From Streptomyces mangrovisoli (GTDB lineage Bacteria; Actinomycetota; Actinomycetes; Streptomycetales; Streptomycetaceae): a stretch of DNA of 64,000 nt. The stretch lies in contig NZ_LAVA02000003.1 in the NCBI RefSeq assembly GCF_000974985.2, positions 225,801-289,800 of the forward strand. The letters run 5' to 3'. The notes under the pieces were generated by a model. It was not told the origin of the DNA. It was given only the letters and a program-made list of their open reading frames with translations, and made no database searches. Made by a program: the position numbers and the translations under genes. Below, in pieces: positions 16,686-25,931 of this stretch (positions are counted from its first letter, which is position 1; each line of letters begins with the position of its first letter).

Positions 16686-18125
16686 TCATGCCGGACGGTC
16701 GTTCTCCGCGCCTGCCCCGCCCGGCACTTCGGCACGCCCGAGTTGCTCCGCGGCCTTCGTCCGGGCGATCCGGCGGTGCTCGGCGGCCTTCTGTTCGTAG
16801 ATCTCCGCCATGCGCAGGTGGTACGCGGGATTGCCCTCCTCGTAGATGTCCGGGATGCCGTCCTGGTCGTCGTCGCGCTCCTCCGCCTCGCACAGCCGGC
16901 GGTAGCGCGTGTTGCGCATCTTCAGCAGCGCCGTGGCGAGGACGGCGGCGATGAAGGAGCCGATCAGGACGGCGGCCTTGACCTCGTCGGTCAGTACCGG
17001 GGCGCCCGCGAAGGCCAGCTCGCCGATGAGCAGCGACACGGTGAAGCCGATGCCGGAGAGCACGGACACCGCGAACACGTCGCCCCAGGCGAGATCGTCG
17101 CTGAGCGACGCGCTGGTGAAGCGGGCCGTGAGCCAGGTGCCGCCGAAGATGCCGACGCTCTTGCCGATGACGAGTCCGAGCACCACACCCAGCGTCTCGG
17201 GCTCGGTGAAGACATCCCCGAGCGCCCCTCCGGAGACCGTGACACCGGCACTGAACAGCGCGAACAGCGGCACCGCGAGCCCCGCGGAGAGCGGCCGCAC
17301 GAGATGTTCGACGTGCTCGCCCGGGGAGTGCTCCTCGCCCCGCTCGGGGTGCGCGGTGCAGCGCAGCATCAGGCCCATCGCGACGCCGGCGACGGTGGCG
17401 TGCACGCCGCTGTTGTACATCAGCGCCCAGATGACGAGGGCGAGCGGGACGTACCAGTACCAGCCCGTCACGCCCTTGCGCAGCAGCAGCCAGAAGACGA
17501 CGAGCCCGAGCACGGCCCCGCCGAGCGCCCCGAGGTGGATCCGGTCGGTGAAGAACACCGCGATGATCAGGATGGCGATCAGGTCGTCGACGACGGCGAG
17601 CGTCAGCAGGAAGGCGCGCAGGGCGCTGGGCAGGGAGGTGCCGATGACGGCGAGCACGGCGAGCGCGAAGGCGATGTCGGTCGCGGTGGGCACGGCCCAG
17701 CCGTCGCCGGAGCCGTGGCCGGTGAGGCTGGTGAGGGTGTAGACGAGGGCCGGTACGGCCATGCCGCACACCGCGGCGGCGACCGGCAGGGCGGCGGCGC
17801 GGGGGTCGCGCAGATCGCCCGCGACGAGTTCCCGCTTGAGCTCGATGCCGGCGACGAAGAAGAAGAGGGTGAGCAGTCCGTCGGCGGCCCAGTGCTCGAC
17901 CGACAGATGCAGGCCGAGGGCCGAGGGGCCCAGGTGGTAGTGGCTGACGGCCTCGTAACTGTGGTGCAGCGCGGGGATGTTCGCCCAGAGCAGCGCGGCG
18001 ATCGCCGCGATCAGCAGCAGGACGCCGCCCACGGTCTCGGTGCGCAGCGCGTCCATGACGAAGGTCCGCTCCGGCAGTGAGAGACGGCCGAGGACCTTTC
18101 GGGTGACGGAACGGTTCGCCGGCAC
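16686..18125 (-). CDS. nhaA: Na+/H+ antiporter NhaA with C-terminal extension
   Basis: 479 residues from GTG 18125 (GGAGG 8 bp upstream). Twelve or so membrane helices are present. The ion-site motifs are TDIAFALAVLAVIGTSLP and the paired aspartates in LAVVDDLIAILI (equivalent to E. coli Asp163/164). NhaA exchanges two H+ for one Na+ and keeps intracellular Na+ and pH in range. The last 70 residues are unusual: DDDQDGIPD resembles an EF-hand or thrombospondin-3 calcium loop, and a charged amphipathic helix (about 430-470) follows. Typical NhaA proteins stop near 390-440 residues. Confidence 0.93.
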   Translation of the reverse strand: MPANRSVTRKVLGRLSLPERTFVMDALRTETVGGVLLLIAAIAALLWANIPALHHSYEAVSHYHLGPSALGLHLSVEHWAADGLLTLFFFVAGIELKRELVAGDLRDPRAAALPVAAAVCGMAVPALVYTLTSLTGHGSGDGWAVPTATDIAFALAVLAVIGTSLPSALRAFLLTLAVVDDLIAILIIAVFFTDRIHLGALGGAVLGLVVFWLLLRKGVTGWYWYVPLALVIWALMYNSGVHATVAGVAMGLMLRCTAHPERGEEHSPGEHVEHLVRPLSAGLAVPLFALFSAGVTVSGGALGDVFTEPETLGVVLGLVIGKSVGIFGGTWLTARFTSASLSDDLAWGDVFAVSVLSGIGFTVSLLIGELAFAGAPVLTDEVKAAVLIGSFIAAVLATALLKMRNTRYRRLCEAEERDDDQDGIPDIYEEGNPAYHLRMAEIYEQKAAEHRRIARTKAAEQLGRAEVPGGAGAENDRPA

Positions 18126-18382
18126 GGCGGGGACCTCCGGTGGGTGGGCAGGGCGGGGCACATGCCGACCAGACTTCCCGGCGCACCTGTCACCTCTGGG
18201 CACCCGCTGCTTCGGGTGCCGCCATTTTGCTTACTTTACCTAACGTGCGCGGGGAGTAATCCGGTGATCCCCACATTAAGTGCGAAGCGGGCACCCGGCA
18301 TTCATTCGGGGACGCCGAAGGGGGGCACCCCGCGCCTCGGCGCCGGGTGCCCCCCTCGCTGTCCGGTGCTGTGCCGGCCGGC
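18126..18382. other. Region between nhaA and acs
   Basis: 257 bp without a gene. Its left part (18180-18260) is AT-richer (for example gcttactttacctaacg) and should hold the nhaA promoter. Its right part holds the acs terminator. Confidence 0.4.
18319..18356 (-). terminator. Hairpin terminator of acs
   Basis: A perfect 12-bp stem (aggggggcaccc at 18319-18330, complement at 18345-18356) with a 14-nt loop. It lies 27 bp past the acs stop on the minus strand. Confidence 0.75.
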
Positions 18383-20338
18383 TCAGTCCTCGCTGGCCGC
18401 CGCGGGCAGCTTCGTCTGGATGAGGTCCATGACGGTGGAGTCGGTCAGCGTGGTGACGTCTCCGAGCTCACGGTTCTCCGCCACGTCGCGCAGCAGCCGC
18501 CGCATGATCTTCCCGGAGCGGGTCTTCGGCAGCTCCGCCACCGGCAGGATCCGCTTGGGCTTGGCGATCGGGCCCAGGGTCGCCCCGACGTGGTTGCGCA
18601 GCTCGGCCACCAGGTCGGCGCTCTCGGCAGCGCTGCCGCGCAGGATCACGAACGCGACGATGGCCTGGCCGGTCGTCTCGTCCGCCGCGCCGACCACGGC
18701 CGCCTCGGCCACCGACGGGTGCGAGACCAGCGCCGACTCGACCTCGGTGGTGGAGATGTTGTGCCCGGAGACCAGCATCACGTCGTCCACCCGGCCGAGC
18801 AGCCAGATGTCGCCGTCGTCGTCCCGCTTCGCGCCGTCACCGGCGAAGTACTTGCCCTCGAAACGCGACCAGTACGTGTCGAGGAACCGCTGGTCGTCGC
18901 CCCAGATGGTGCGCAGCATCGACGGCCACGGCTCGGTCAGCACCAGGTAGCCACCGCCGCCGTTCGGCACCTCGTTGGCCTCGTCGTCGACGACCGTCGC
19001 GGAGATGCCCGGCAGCGGGGTCTGCGCGGAACCCGGCTTGGTCTGGGTGACGCCGGGCAGCGGCGAGATCATCATCGCGCCGGTCTCGGTCTGCCACCAC
19101 GTGTCGACGATCGGCGTGCGGTCCGCGCCGATGTGCTTGCGGTACCAGATCCAGGCCTCGGGGTTGATCGGTTCACCCACCGAGCCCAGCACCCGCAGGC
19201 TGGACAGGTCGAACTTCGCGGGGATGTCGTCGCCCCACTTCATGAACGTGCGGATGGCGGTGGGCGCCGTGTACAGGATCGTCACCCCGTACTTCTGCAC
19301 GATCTCCCAGAACCGGCCCTGGTGCGGGGTGTCGGGGGTGCCCTCGTACATCACCTGCGTCGCGCCGTTCGCCAGCGGCCCGTACACGATGTACGAGTGC
19401 CCGGTGACCCAGCCGACGTCCGCCGTGCACCAGTAGACGTCCGTCTCCGGCTTCAGGTCGAACACCGCGTGATGGGTGTACGACGCCTGCGTGAGGTAGC
19501 CGCCCGAGGTGTGCAGGATGCCCTTGGGCTTACCCGTCGTACCGGACGTGTAGAGGATGAACAGCGGGTGCTCGGCGTCGAACGCCTCCGGCGTGTGCTC
19601 GGCCGGCTGCCGGTCCACCGCCTCGTGCCACCACACGTCGCGGCCCTCGGTCCAGGCGACCTCCTGGCCGGTGCGGCGGACCACGAGCACGTGCTCGACG
19701 TTGCCCGCCTTGGTGACGGCCTCGTCCACGGCCGGCTTGAGCGCGGACGGCTTGCCGCGCCGCCAGCCGCCGTCGGAGGTGATGACGACCTTCGCGTCGG
19801 CGTCCTGGATCCGCGTCGCGAGCGCGTCCGCCGAGAAGCCGCCGAAGACCACGGAGTGGGCGGCGCCGATCCGGGCGCAGGCCAGCATGGCGATCGCCGT
19901 CTCGGGGATCATCGGCATGTAGACGGCGACCCGGTCGCCCGCCCGCACGCCCAGCTCCAGCAGGGCGTTGGCGGCCTTGGAGACCTCGTCCTTCAGCTCG
20001 GCGTAGGTGAGGGCACGGCTGTCGCCCGGCTCGCCCTCGAAGTGAATGGCGACCCGGTCGCCGTGGCCCGCCTCGACATGCCGGTCCACGCAGTTGTACG
20101 CCACGTTGAGCGTGCCGTCCTTGAACCACTTGGCGAACGGCGGATTCGACCAGTCGAGTGTCTCGGTCGGCTCCTTGGCCCAGGTCAGCCGACGGGCCTG
20201 CTCGGCCCAGAAGCCGAGCCTGTCAGCCTTGGCCTGTTCATACGCCTCCGCCGTCACGTTGGCGTTCGCGGCCAGCTCGGCGGGGGGCGCGAACCTGCGC
20301 TCTTCCTTGAGCAGGTTGGCCAGGCTTTCGTTGCTCAC
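18383..20338 (-). CDS. acs: Acetyl-CoA synthetase
   Basis: 651 residues from GTG 20338 (GAGGGAG 5 bp upstream). It is full length for AMP-forming acetyl-CoA synthetase. Visible motifs are [10 protein letters not shown] (phosphate loop), WWQTETG (adenine pocket), the hinge-proximal [21 protein letters not shown] in pieces, and RSGKIMRR near the end, with the Lys acetylated in the reversible control of Acs. It converts acetate, ATP and CoA to acetyl-CoA in the cytosol. It corresponds to SCO3563/Rv3667. Transcribed alone, it ends at a strong hairpin. Confidence 0.96.
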   Translation of the reverse strand: MSNESLANLLKEERRFAPPAELAANANVTAEAYEQAKADRLGFWAEQARRLTWAKEPTETLDWSNPPFAKWFKDGTLNVAYNCVDRHVEAGHGDRVAIHFEGEPGDSRALTYAELKDEVSKAANALLELGVRAGDRVAVYMPMIPETAIAMLACARIGAAHSVVFGGFSADALATRIQDADAKVVITSDGGWRRGKPSALKPAVDEAVTKAGNVEHVLVVRRTGQEVAWTEGRDVWWHEAVDRQPAEHTPEAFDAEHPLFILYTSGTTGKPKGILHTSGGYLTQASYTHHAVFDLKPETDVYWCTADVGWVTGHSYIVYGPLANGATQVMYEGTPDTPHQGRFWEIVQKYGVTILYTAPTAIRTFMKWGDDIPAKFDLSSLRVLGSVGEPINPEAWIWYRKHIGADRTPIVDTWWQTETGAMMISPLPGVTQTKPGSAQTPLPGISATVVDDEANEVPNGGGGYLVLTEPWPSMLRTIWGDDQRFLDTYWSRFEGKYFAGDGAKRDDDGDIWLLGRVDDVMLVSGHNISTTEVESALVSHPSVAEAAVVGAADETTGQAIVAFVILRGSAAESADLVAELRNHVGATLGPIAKPKRILPVAELPKTRSGKIMRRLLRDVAENRELGDVTTLTDSTVMDLIQTKLPAAASED

Positions 20339-20596
20339 GACATCTCCCTCTCGCAGGGTGTCCGTTGTGTCCCAGGCCACAGCTCATCAGACCCGGGGGC
20401 CCGGTGACAAGGGCCGACGGATAATTGGTTTAGACCTGTGCGGGCGGGGCGCGTGGATCGCGCCCTCGTCCCGTACGTCGTCCGAACCCCATCCGTACCT
20501 CATCGGTACCCACGGACTGCGGGCGCCCGCAGTTCAGCCGGGGCCGAGCCGCCCCGCCGAGCCGTCCCGCCGGGCCGTCACCGGGCCGGTGACGAC

Positions 20597-20748
20597 GAGC
20601 TGTCGAGCCGGGCCGTCACCCGGGCCGTCGCCCCGAGCTGTCGAGCCGGGCCGTCACCCGGGCCGTCACCCCGAGCTGTCACGCAGGGCCGTCACCCGGG
20701 CCGTCACGCCGGGCTGTCACTCCGGGCCGTCACGCCGGGCTGGGCACC
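20597..20748. repeat. 38-bp tandem repeat after the SulP-carbonic anhydrase gene
   Basis: Four degenerate copies with exactly 38-bp spacing. The marker g(a/g)gctgtc falls at 20597, 20635, 20673 and 20711, each followed by gggccgtcacccgggccgtcac-like sequence. The last copy runs into the 3' end of the gene (stop at 20730). The rest of the 391-bp gap (20339-20729) has no gene. Its part near 20400-20440 (ataattggtttagac) is AT-rich and may hold the acs promoter. Confidence 0.7.
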
Positions 20749-23189
20749 TCCTCCGCCTCCGCCACATGGGCGAACACGTCGTCCCCGAGGTGGCCGCCGA
20801 GCAGATACGCTTGGGCCTCGCCCACATGGAAGTACATCCCGTGCAGCTCCAGCGCGCCCTCGCGCAGGGCGCGCGCCACCGAGTCGTGCGCGCGCAGATG
20901 CGCCAACTGCTGGACCACATTGGCCAGGCACAGTTCCTCGACGGCGTCGGCGGCCGGGCGGCCGGCCAGCCGGGCCCGCGGGCGGCCGCCGTCGGCCAGT
21001 CGTTCCAGGCTGGGCGCGCCGTGCCGCAGCCAGCGTCTGAGCGGGGTCGTCCGCTCGGCGTCCGGATCCGCGCCGAGCAGCGCCTGCATGGCGCCGCACC
21101 CGGAGTGTCCGCAGACCGTGATGGACCGCACCTTCAGCACGTCCACCGCGTACTCGATCGCGGCCGCCACCGAGTCGTCGCCGCTCTCCTCGCCGGGCGC
21201 GGGCACGAGGTTGCCGACATTGCGCACCACGAAGAGATCGCCCGGACCGCTGGAGGTGATCATCGAGGTGACGAGCCGTGAGTCGGCGCAGGTGAGGAAG
21301 AGCTGCGAGGGCCGCTGGCCCTCTCGCGCCAGCCGGGCCAGCTCATCGCGGACCAGGGGTGCGGTGTTGCGCTGGAACGTGCTGATCCCGCGCACCAGTT
21401 GACCCTCCGGTGGCCCTGTCCGACGGGCCTGCTCGGTGGACCGGGTGGCCGGACCGGGGGCGCACCGGTGGTTGCGCCAGGGGGTCCAGGGCCGGCAACG
21501 GCAGCCCACGGGTCCGGACGGCGCGGCACTCTCGGCGAGGTCGGTGCCTCCGGTCGCGTCGGCGTCCTCGGCCGACGCGGTGCCGTCGACCGGCGTCGTA
21601 CCGGCGAGGCGGTCCGTGCCGTCGGGGGCCTCCGCGACGCTCACGCCCGCGCGGCGCCCGGTCAGTTCGACGCTGCCGCCCTGCGCGGTGTGCGACCGCT
21701 GCCAGTCCTGGAGCGACTCGTACGCCGCGTGGTCCATGAAGGACCCGTCCAATTGCACGACGGCGTGGGTGCCGCGAGGCACGTGGTGCAGGACGCGGCT
21801 GAGCCGCGGCACCGCCAGGAACGTCAACTGGCCGCGCACCCGCACGTGATGGACGCCCTCGCGCTCCGGGTGCTCCTCATGGGTGATGCGCGTACGGGCG
21901 AGCCGGTGCAGGGCGAGAGCGACGGCCACGGCGACGCCGATGCAGACGCCCTCCAGGACGCCGAGGACCACCACGCCGAGGACGGTCGCCGCATAGACCA
22001 GCACCTCGCGGTGACGGGTCACCGTGCGGATGTGGTGCAGGGACACCATCTGGACGCCCACGGCCATCACCAGGGCGGCGAGCGAGGCGAGCGGGATGAG
22101 CTCCAGGACGGGCACCAGCAGCAGCGCGGCGATCACCACGAGAACGCCGTGCAGCATCGTGGAGTTGCGGCTCACGGCGCCGGAGTGCACGTTCGCCGAG
22201 CTGCGCACCGCCACGCCCGCGACCGGCAGCCCGCCGAGCGCCCCGGAGACGACGTTGGCGGCGCCCTGGCCGAGGAGTTCACGGTCCAGATCGGAGCGCG
22301 GGACGGCGGCGGGGCCGCCGGGCCGGGCGGCCACCAGCTTGTCCACGGCGACCGCGCCGAGCAGCGACTGCACGCTGCACACCAGTGTGGTCGTGAGGAC
22401 GGCGGCGGCGAGGCCGGCCACCGGGCCCTCGGGCAGTCCGGCCAGGGCGTGGCTGCTCCAGGACGGCAGATCGACCCGGGCCACGCCGATGCCGGCGAGC
22501 GACGCGAAGGCCGTGGCCCCGGCGACGGCGACGAGCGCGGCGGGCAGTACGCGCAGCAGGCGGCCGGCCCGGCCGGGGATCCGCGGCCACAGGAGCAGCA
22601 GCGCGAGCGTCAGCACGCTCACCGTGACCGCCCCCGGGTGCAGCGCGGCCAACTGGGCGGGCAGGGCGCGCACGTTGGCGACGACGGAGCTCTGCGGGGT
22701 GCCGCCGAGGACGATGTGCAGCTGGGCCACGGCGATGGTGACGCCGATGCCGGCGAGCACCCCGTGCACGACGGCGGGGCTGACGGCGAGCGCGGTGCGG
22801 GCCACCCGCAGGCAGCCCAGGCCCAGCTGGGCCAGCCCGGCGAGGACCGTGATCGCGCAGGTCGTGCGCCATCCGTAGCGGTGGATCAGGTCGGCGGTGA
22901 CGACGGTGAGTCCGGCGGCGGGGCCGCTGACCTGGAGGGGCGAGCCGCCGAGCCGCCCGGCGACGAGCCCGCCGACCGCGGCGGCGACCAGCCCGGCCTG
23001 GAGAGGCGCGCCGGTGGCGAGGGCGATGCCGAGGGACAGCGGGAGGGCGATCAGGAAGACGGCGATCGAGGCGGACAGGTCGGCGCCCTCGATCCGGAAG
23101 CGGCGGGGCGGGGCCGGTGGCGGGCTGTGGGGCTGGTGCAGGCGGCGGGGTTCGCTCGAGTCGGCTCGGGTGGGGGTGCAGGCTGACAT
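20730..23189 (-). CDS. SulP-family bicarbonate/sulfate transporter fused to beta-carbonic anhydrase
   Basis: 819 residues. Residues about 35-435 are a SulP transporter with 10-12 membrane helices (PLSLGIALATGAPLQAG, SGPAAGLTVV). A short STAS-like segment (about 450-520) comes next, then a linker. A complete beta-carbonic anhydrase domain follows (about 590-800) with the zinc and catalytic motifs CADSR and HSGCGA. The fusion suggests that bicarbonate carried by the transporter is interconverted with CO2 on the spot, for pH control or anaplerotic carboxylation. Similar SulP-CA fusions occur in marine bacteria and actinobacteria. The protein is probably Na+- or H+-coupled, which is not visible in sequence. 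Confidence 0.9.
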   Translation of the reverse strand: MSACTPTRADSSEPRRLHQPHSPPPAPPRRFRIEGADLSASIAVFLIALPLSLGIALATGAPLQAGLVAAAVGGLVAGRLGGSPLQVSGPAAGLTVVTADLIHRYGWRTTCAITVLAGLAQLGLGCLRVARTALAVSPAVVHGVLAGIGVTIAVAQLHIVLGGTPQSSVVANVRALPAQLAALHPGAVTVSVLTLALLLLWPRIPGRAGRLLRVLPAALVAVAGATAFASLAGIGVARVDLPSWSSHALAGLPEGPVAGLAAAVLTTTLVCSVQSLLGAVAVDKLVAARPGGPAAVPRSDLDRELLGQGAANVVSGALGGLPVAGVAVRSSANVHSGAVSRNSTMLHGVLVVIAALLLVPVLELIPLASLAALVMAVGVQMVSLHHIRTVTRHREVLVYAATVLGVVVLGVLEGVCIGVAVAVALALHRLARTRITHEEHPEREGVHHVRVRGQLTFLAVPRLSRVLHHVPRGTHAVVQLDGSFMDHAAYESLQDWQRSHTAQGGSVELTGRRAGVSVAEAPDGTDRLAGTTPVDGTASAEDADATGGTDLAESAAPSGPVGCRCRPWTPWRNHRCAPGPATRSTEQARRTGPPEGQLVRGISTFQRNTAPLVRDELARLAREGQRPSQLFLTCADSRLVTSMITSSGPGDLFVVRNVGNLVPAPGEESGDDSVAAAIEYAVDVLKVRSITVCGHSGCGAMQALLGADPDAERTTPLRRWLRHGAPSLERLADGGRPRARLAGRPAADAVEELCLANVVQQLAHLRAHDSVARALREGALELHGMYFHVGEAQAYLLGGHLGDDVFAHVAEAEEVPSPA

Positions 23190-23525
23190 GTTCCCGTCTC
23201 CTCCGGGGCAGCGCGGTCGCGGAAAGGGTGGGCTCCCTTTCGGTGGCAGGGGGCGTGACGCGGCCGTGGGTCACGGCGTGCAGCGGCGGGATGAATCAAC
23301 TGTCGGTAAATGGATCGTAATTCAGAGTAAAGGACCTGCCGGGAATTCCGGTGCAAATGGGTTAGTGAAGCACTCCCATGGGTGAAGTGAGCATTTCATC
23401 GGCTTGTCGTACTAATTCCTTCTCATGCCCGTGCGACCTTGACGGCGCCGTCGGCACCTCCCGGCACGGCACCAGAAGTCGTCCTCATCGGCCTCGGCCC
23501 GAGAGAAGGAAGAAGGTGGGCGGAC
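23190..23525. promoter_or_regulatory. Divergent promoter region
   Basis: 336 bp between the SulP fusion and the deacetylase lipoprotein. The stretch 23290-23430 is markedly AT-rich (for example atggatcgtaattcagagtaaagg) and likely contains promoters for both genes. No clear inverted-repeat operator was found. Confidence 0.45.
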
Positions 23526-24818
23526 ATGGCCGCCACCCAGAAGATCGCCGCGGGTTCCGTGATCGCCGCGATGTGCACCGCCTCGCTCGCCGGTTGCTCG
23601 ATCGGTTCGAAGAGCGCCCCCGGAGCGCCCGGCCCGCAGAAGGGGAGGCCGGCCCAGGCCGCACCGGGCAGCGTGCTCCGTATGATCGGCGACGGCTCGA
23701 CGGCGTACACCGGGGCGCAGCCGCATCTCCCCAGGCCGGAGCGGCTGAAACAGGGACAGAGGCCCCCGCAGTTCGTGGTCTTCTCCTGGGACGGCGCGGG
23801 CGAGGACAGCCAGAAGCTGTTCTCCCGCTTCCGCAAGGTGGCCAAGGCCAACCACGCCACCATGACGTACTTCCTCAGCGGCGTGTACATGCTGCCGGAG
23901 GAGAAGCGGGACCAGTACAAGCCGCCGCAGCACTCGCCGGGCAGCTCCGACATCGGCTTCAACGACGAGAAGGGCATCGCCGACACCGTCCAGCAGCTGC
24001 GTCTGGCCTGGCTGGAGGGCAACGAGATCGGCACCCACTTCAACGGGCACTTCTGCGGGAACGACGGCGGCGTCGGCCAGTGGTCCGTCGACGAGTGGAA
24101 GAGCGAGATCGCCCAGGCCAAGCACTTCGTGCAGAGCTGGAAGACCAACTCCGGCATGACGAAGGCGGCCCCGCTCCCCTTCGACTACGACAAGGAACTC
24201 ATCGGCGCCCGCACGCCCTGCCTCGAAGGCCAGCAGAACTTCATGAAGGCGGCGAGCCAGCTCGGCTTCCGCTACGACACCAGCGGCGTGAACGAGCAGG
24301 TCTGGCCCAAGAAGAAGGAGGGCCTGTGGGACCTGTCGATGCAGCTCGTGCCGTTCCCGGGACACACCTACGAGAACCTGACCATGGACTACAACTACAT
24401 GGTCAACCAGTCCGGCACGCAGACCCAGGGTGACCCCGACAAGTTCGCCTTCTGGGGCGACCAGATGCGCGACAGCCTGCTGAAGGGCTTCGACCGGGCC
24501 TACGACGGCAACCGCGCGCCCCTCGTCATCGGCAACCACTTCGAGTCCTGGAACGGCGGCACCTACATGCGGGCCGTCGAGGAGGTCGTCCAGAACGTCT
24601 GCAACAAGCCCGAGGTCCGCTGTGTCTCCTTCCACCAGTTGGCGGACTGGCTGGACGCGCAGGACCCCAAGGTGCTCGCGAAGCTGCGCGCCCTGAATGT
24701 CGGCGAGGCCCCGAACGCGGGCTGGGCGTCCTACCTGTCGAGCGCGCCCGCGCCGGCGCCGAAGGGCGTCCCCGGCGCACCGGGAACGCCGGCGGCCGAC
24801 GAACGCAAGGAGCAGTAG
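23526..24818 (+). CDS. Polysaccharide deacetylase-like lipoprotein
   Basis: 430 residues from ATG 23526, preceded by an AGAAGGAAGAAGG purine run. A lipoprotein signal peptide ends in LAGC (Cys about 24), so it should be anchored outside the membrane. The body has a NodB/polysaccharide deacetylase-like fold: FSWDGAGED near residue 90 (Asp as in the first NodB motif), GNEIGTHFNGHFC with the metal-type His pair, and GARTPCLEG as the third motif. Family members deacetylate cell-wall or extracellular glycans. The C-terminal tail is Ala/Pro-rich. It converges on the ATPase gene with only 25 bp between stops. Confidence 0.8.
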   Translation: MAATQKIAAGSVIAAMCTASLAGCSIGSKSAPGAPGPQKGRPAQAAPGSVLRMIGDGSTAYTGAQPHLPRPERLKQGQRPPQFVVFSWDGAGEDSQKLFSRFRKVAKANHATMTYFLSGVYMLPEEKRDQYKPPQHSPGSSDIGFNDEKGIADTVQQLRLAWLEGNEIGTHFNGHFCGNDGGVGQWSVDEWKSEIAQAKHFVQSWKTNSGMTKAAPLPFDYDKELIGARTPCLEGQQNFMKAASQLGFRYDTSGVNEQVWPKKKEGLWDLSMQLVPFPGHTYENLTMDYNYMVNQSGTQTQGDPDKFAFWGDQMRDSLLKGFDRAYDGNRAPLVIGNHFESWNGGTYMRAVEEVVQNVCNKPEVRCVSFHQLADWLDAQDPKVLAKLRALNVGEAPNAGWASYLSSAPAPAPKGVPGAPGTPAADERKEQ

Positions 24819-24843
24819 AAGGCGGGCGGTGACGTCCCTCGTG

Positions 24844-25830
24844 TCAGACGGGGGCCGTGACGCCCAGGTCCTCGCCCAGCACGAACCCGGGGTCGACCTG
24901 CGCCGCCAGGTCGGCCCCCGTCCGCTCGTTGCCCCAGGAGCGGGCGTTCTTCAGATGGAAGTGGACCATCTGCTGGGTGTACCGCTCCCAGTCCCGCAGC
25001 TCGTACGTCGCGTCCGCGGCGACCTGCAGGACGCGCAGGGAGCGGCGGTTGGCGTCCTCGAGCAGCTCGAAGCGGGGCGGCCGGCCCTTCTCCATGGCGC
25101 GCACCCAGTCCGAGTGCCCGACCGTCACGAGCAGGTCGTCGCCGACCTCCGCGCGCAGGAAGTCCAGGTCGTCCGGGCCCTGGACCTTGTTGCCGACGAC
25201 CTTCAGGACGACCCCGAAGTCGCGGGCGTACTCCTTGTACTGGCGATAGACGGAGACCCCCTTCCGGGTCGGCTCGGCGACGAGGAACGTGATGTCGAAG
25301 CGGGTGAACATCCCGGAGGCGAAGGAGTCGGAGCCCGCGGTCATGTCGACCACCACGTACTCGTCGCGGCCGTCGACCAGGTGGTTCAGGAACAGCTCCA
25401 CCGCTCCGGTCTTGGAGTGGTAGCAGGCGACGCCCAGATCGGCGTCGGTGAAGGGGCCGGTGACCATCAAACGCACGGCGTCGCCGTCGAGTTCCACCGG
25501 CCGGGCGCAGGCGTCGTAGACCGGGTTGTCCTCGCGCAGCCGCAGCAGCCGGGAGCCCTCGCCGGGCGGGGTCGTCTTGATCATCGTGTCGGCGGACGCG
25601 ATGCGCGGGTTGGAACCGCGCAGGCAGTCCTTGATCAGCCGCAGTCGGTCGCCCATGGCGGGCAGCCCGGCGGCCTCCGTCTCGTCGAGGCCCAGCGCGG
25701 CACCCAGGTGCTGGTTGATGTCGGCGTCCACGGCGACGACGGGAGCGCCCGAGGCGGCGAGATGGCGGATGAACAGGGAGGACAACGTGGTCTTGCCGCT
25801 GCCGCCCTTCCCGACGAAAGCAATTTTCAT
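24844..25830 (-). CDS. CooC/MinD-type P-loop ATPase
   Basis: 328 residues from ATG 25830 (MKIAFVGKGGSGKTT). A GTG two codons upstream (25836) is the alternative. The deviant Walker A GKGGSGKTT sits at residues 8-16, the switch I-like DADINQHLG at about 38, and the Walker B-like VVVDMTAGSD at about 165. This is the SIMIBI/CooC class, which loads metals or partitions cargo using ATP dimerisation. The SCO3561-type position suggests a conserved Streptomyces gene. No partner metalloenzyme is nearby, so the cargo is unknown. Confidence 0.82.
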   Translation of the reverse strand: MKIAFVGKGGSGKTTLSSLFIRHLAASGAPVVAVDADINQHLGAALGLDETEAAGLPAMGDRLRLIKDCLRGSNPRIASADTMIKTTPPGEGSRLLRLREDNPVYDACARPVELDGDAVRLMVTGPFTDADLGVACYHSKTGAVELFLNHLVDGRDEYVVVDMTAGSDSFASGMFTRFDITFLVAEPTRKGVSVYRQYKEYARDFGVVLKVVGNKVQGPDDLDFLRAEVGDDLLVTVGHSDWVRAMEKGRPPRFELLEDANRRSLRVLQVAADATYELRDWERYTQQMVHFHLKNARSWGNERTGADLAAQVDPGFVLGEDLGVTAPV

Positions 25831-25931
25831 GTTCACGAAGCGTAGTCGCGCGATAGCCGTATGTCGCGGAGAGTCGTGAAGAAGACCACTCCTTCGTGGG
25901 GTGCGCGCCAGGTGTGCGTAGGGTCGTACTC

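Noticed and set aside
20597..20748. CRISPR-like array at the 38-bp repeat
   Set aside because: Contiguous degenerate tandem units with no unique spacers and no cas genes.
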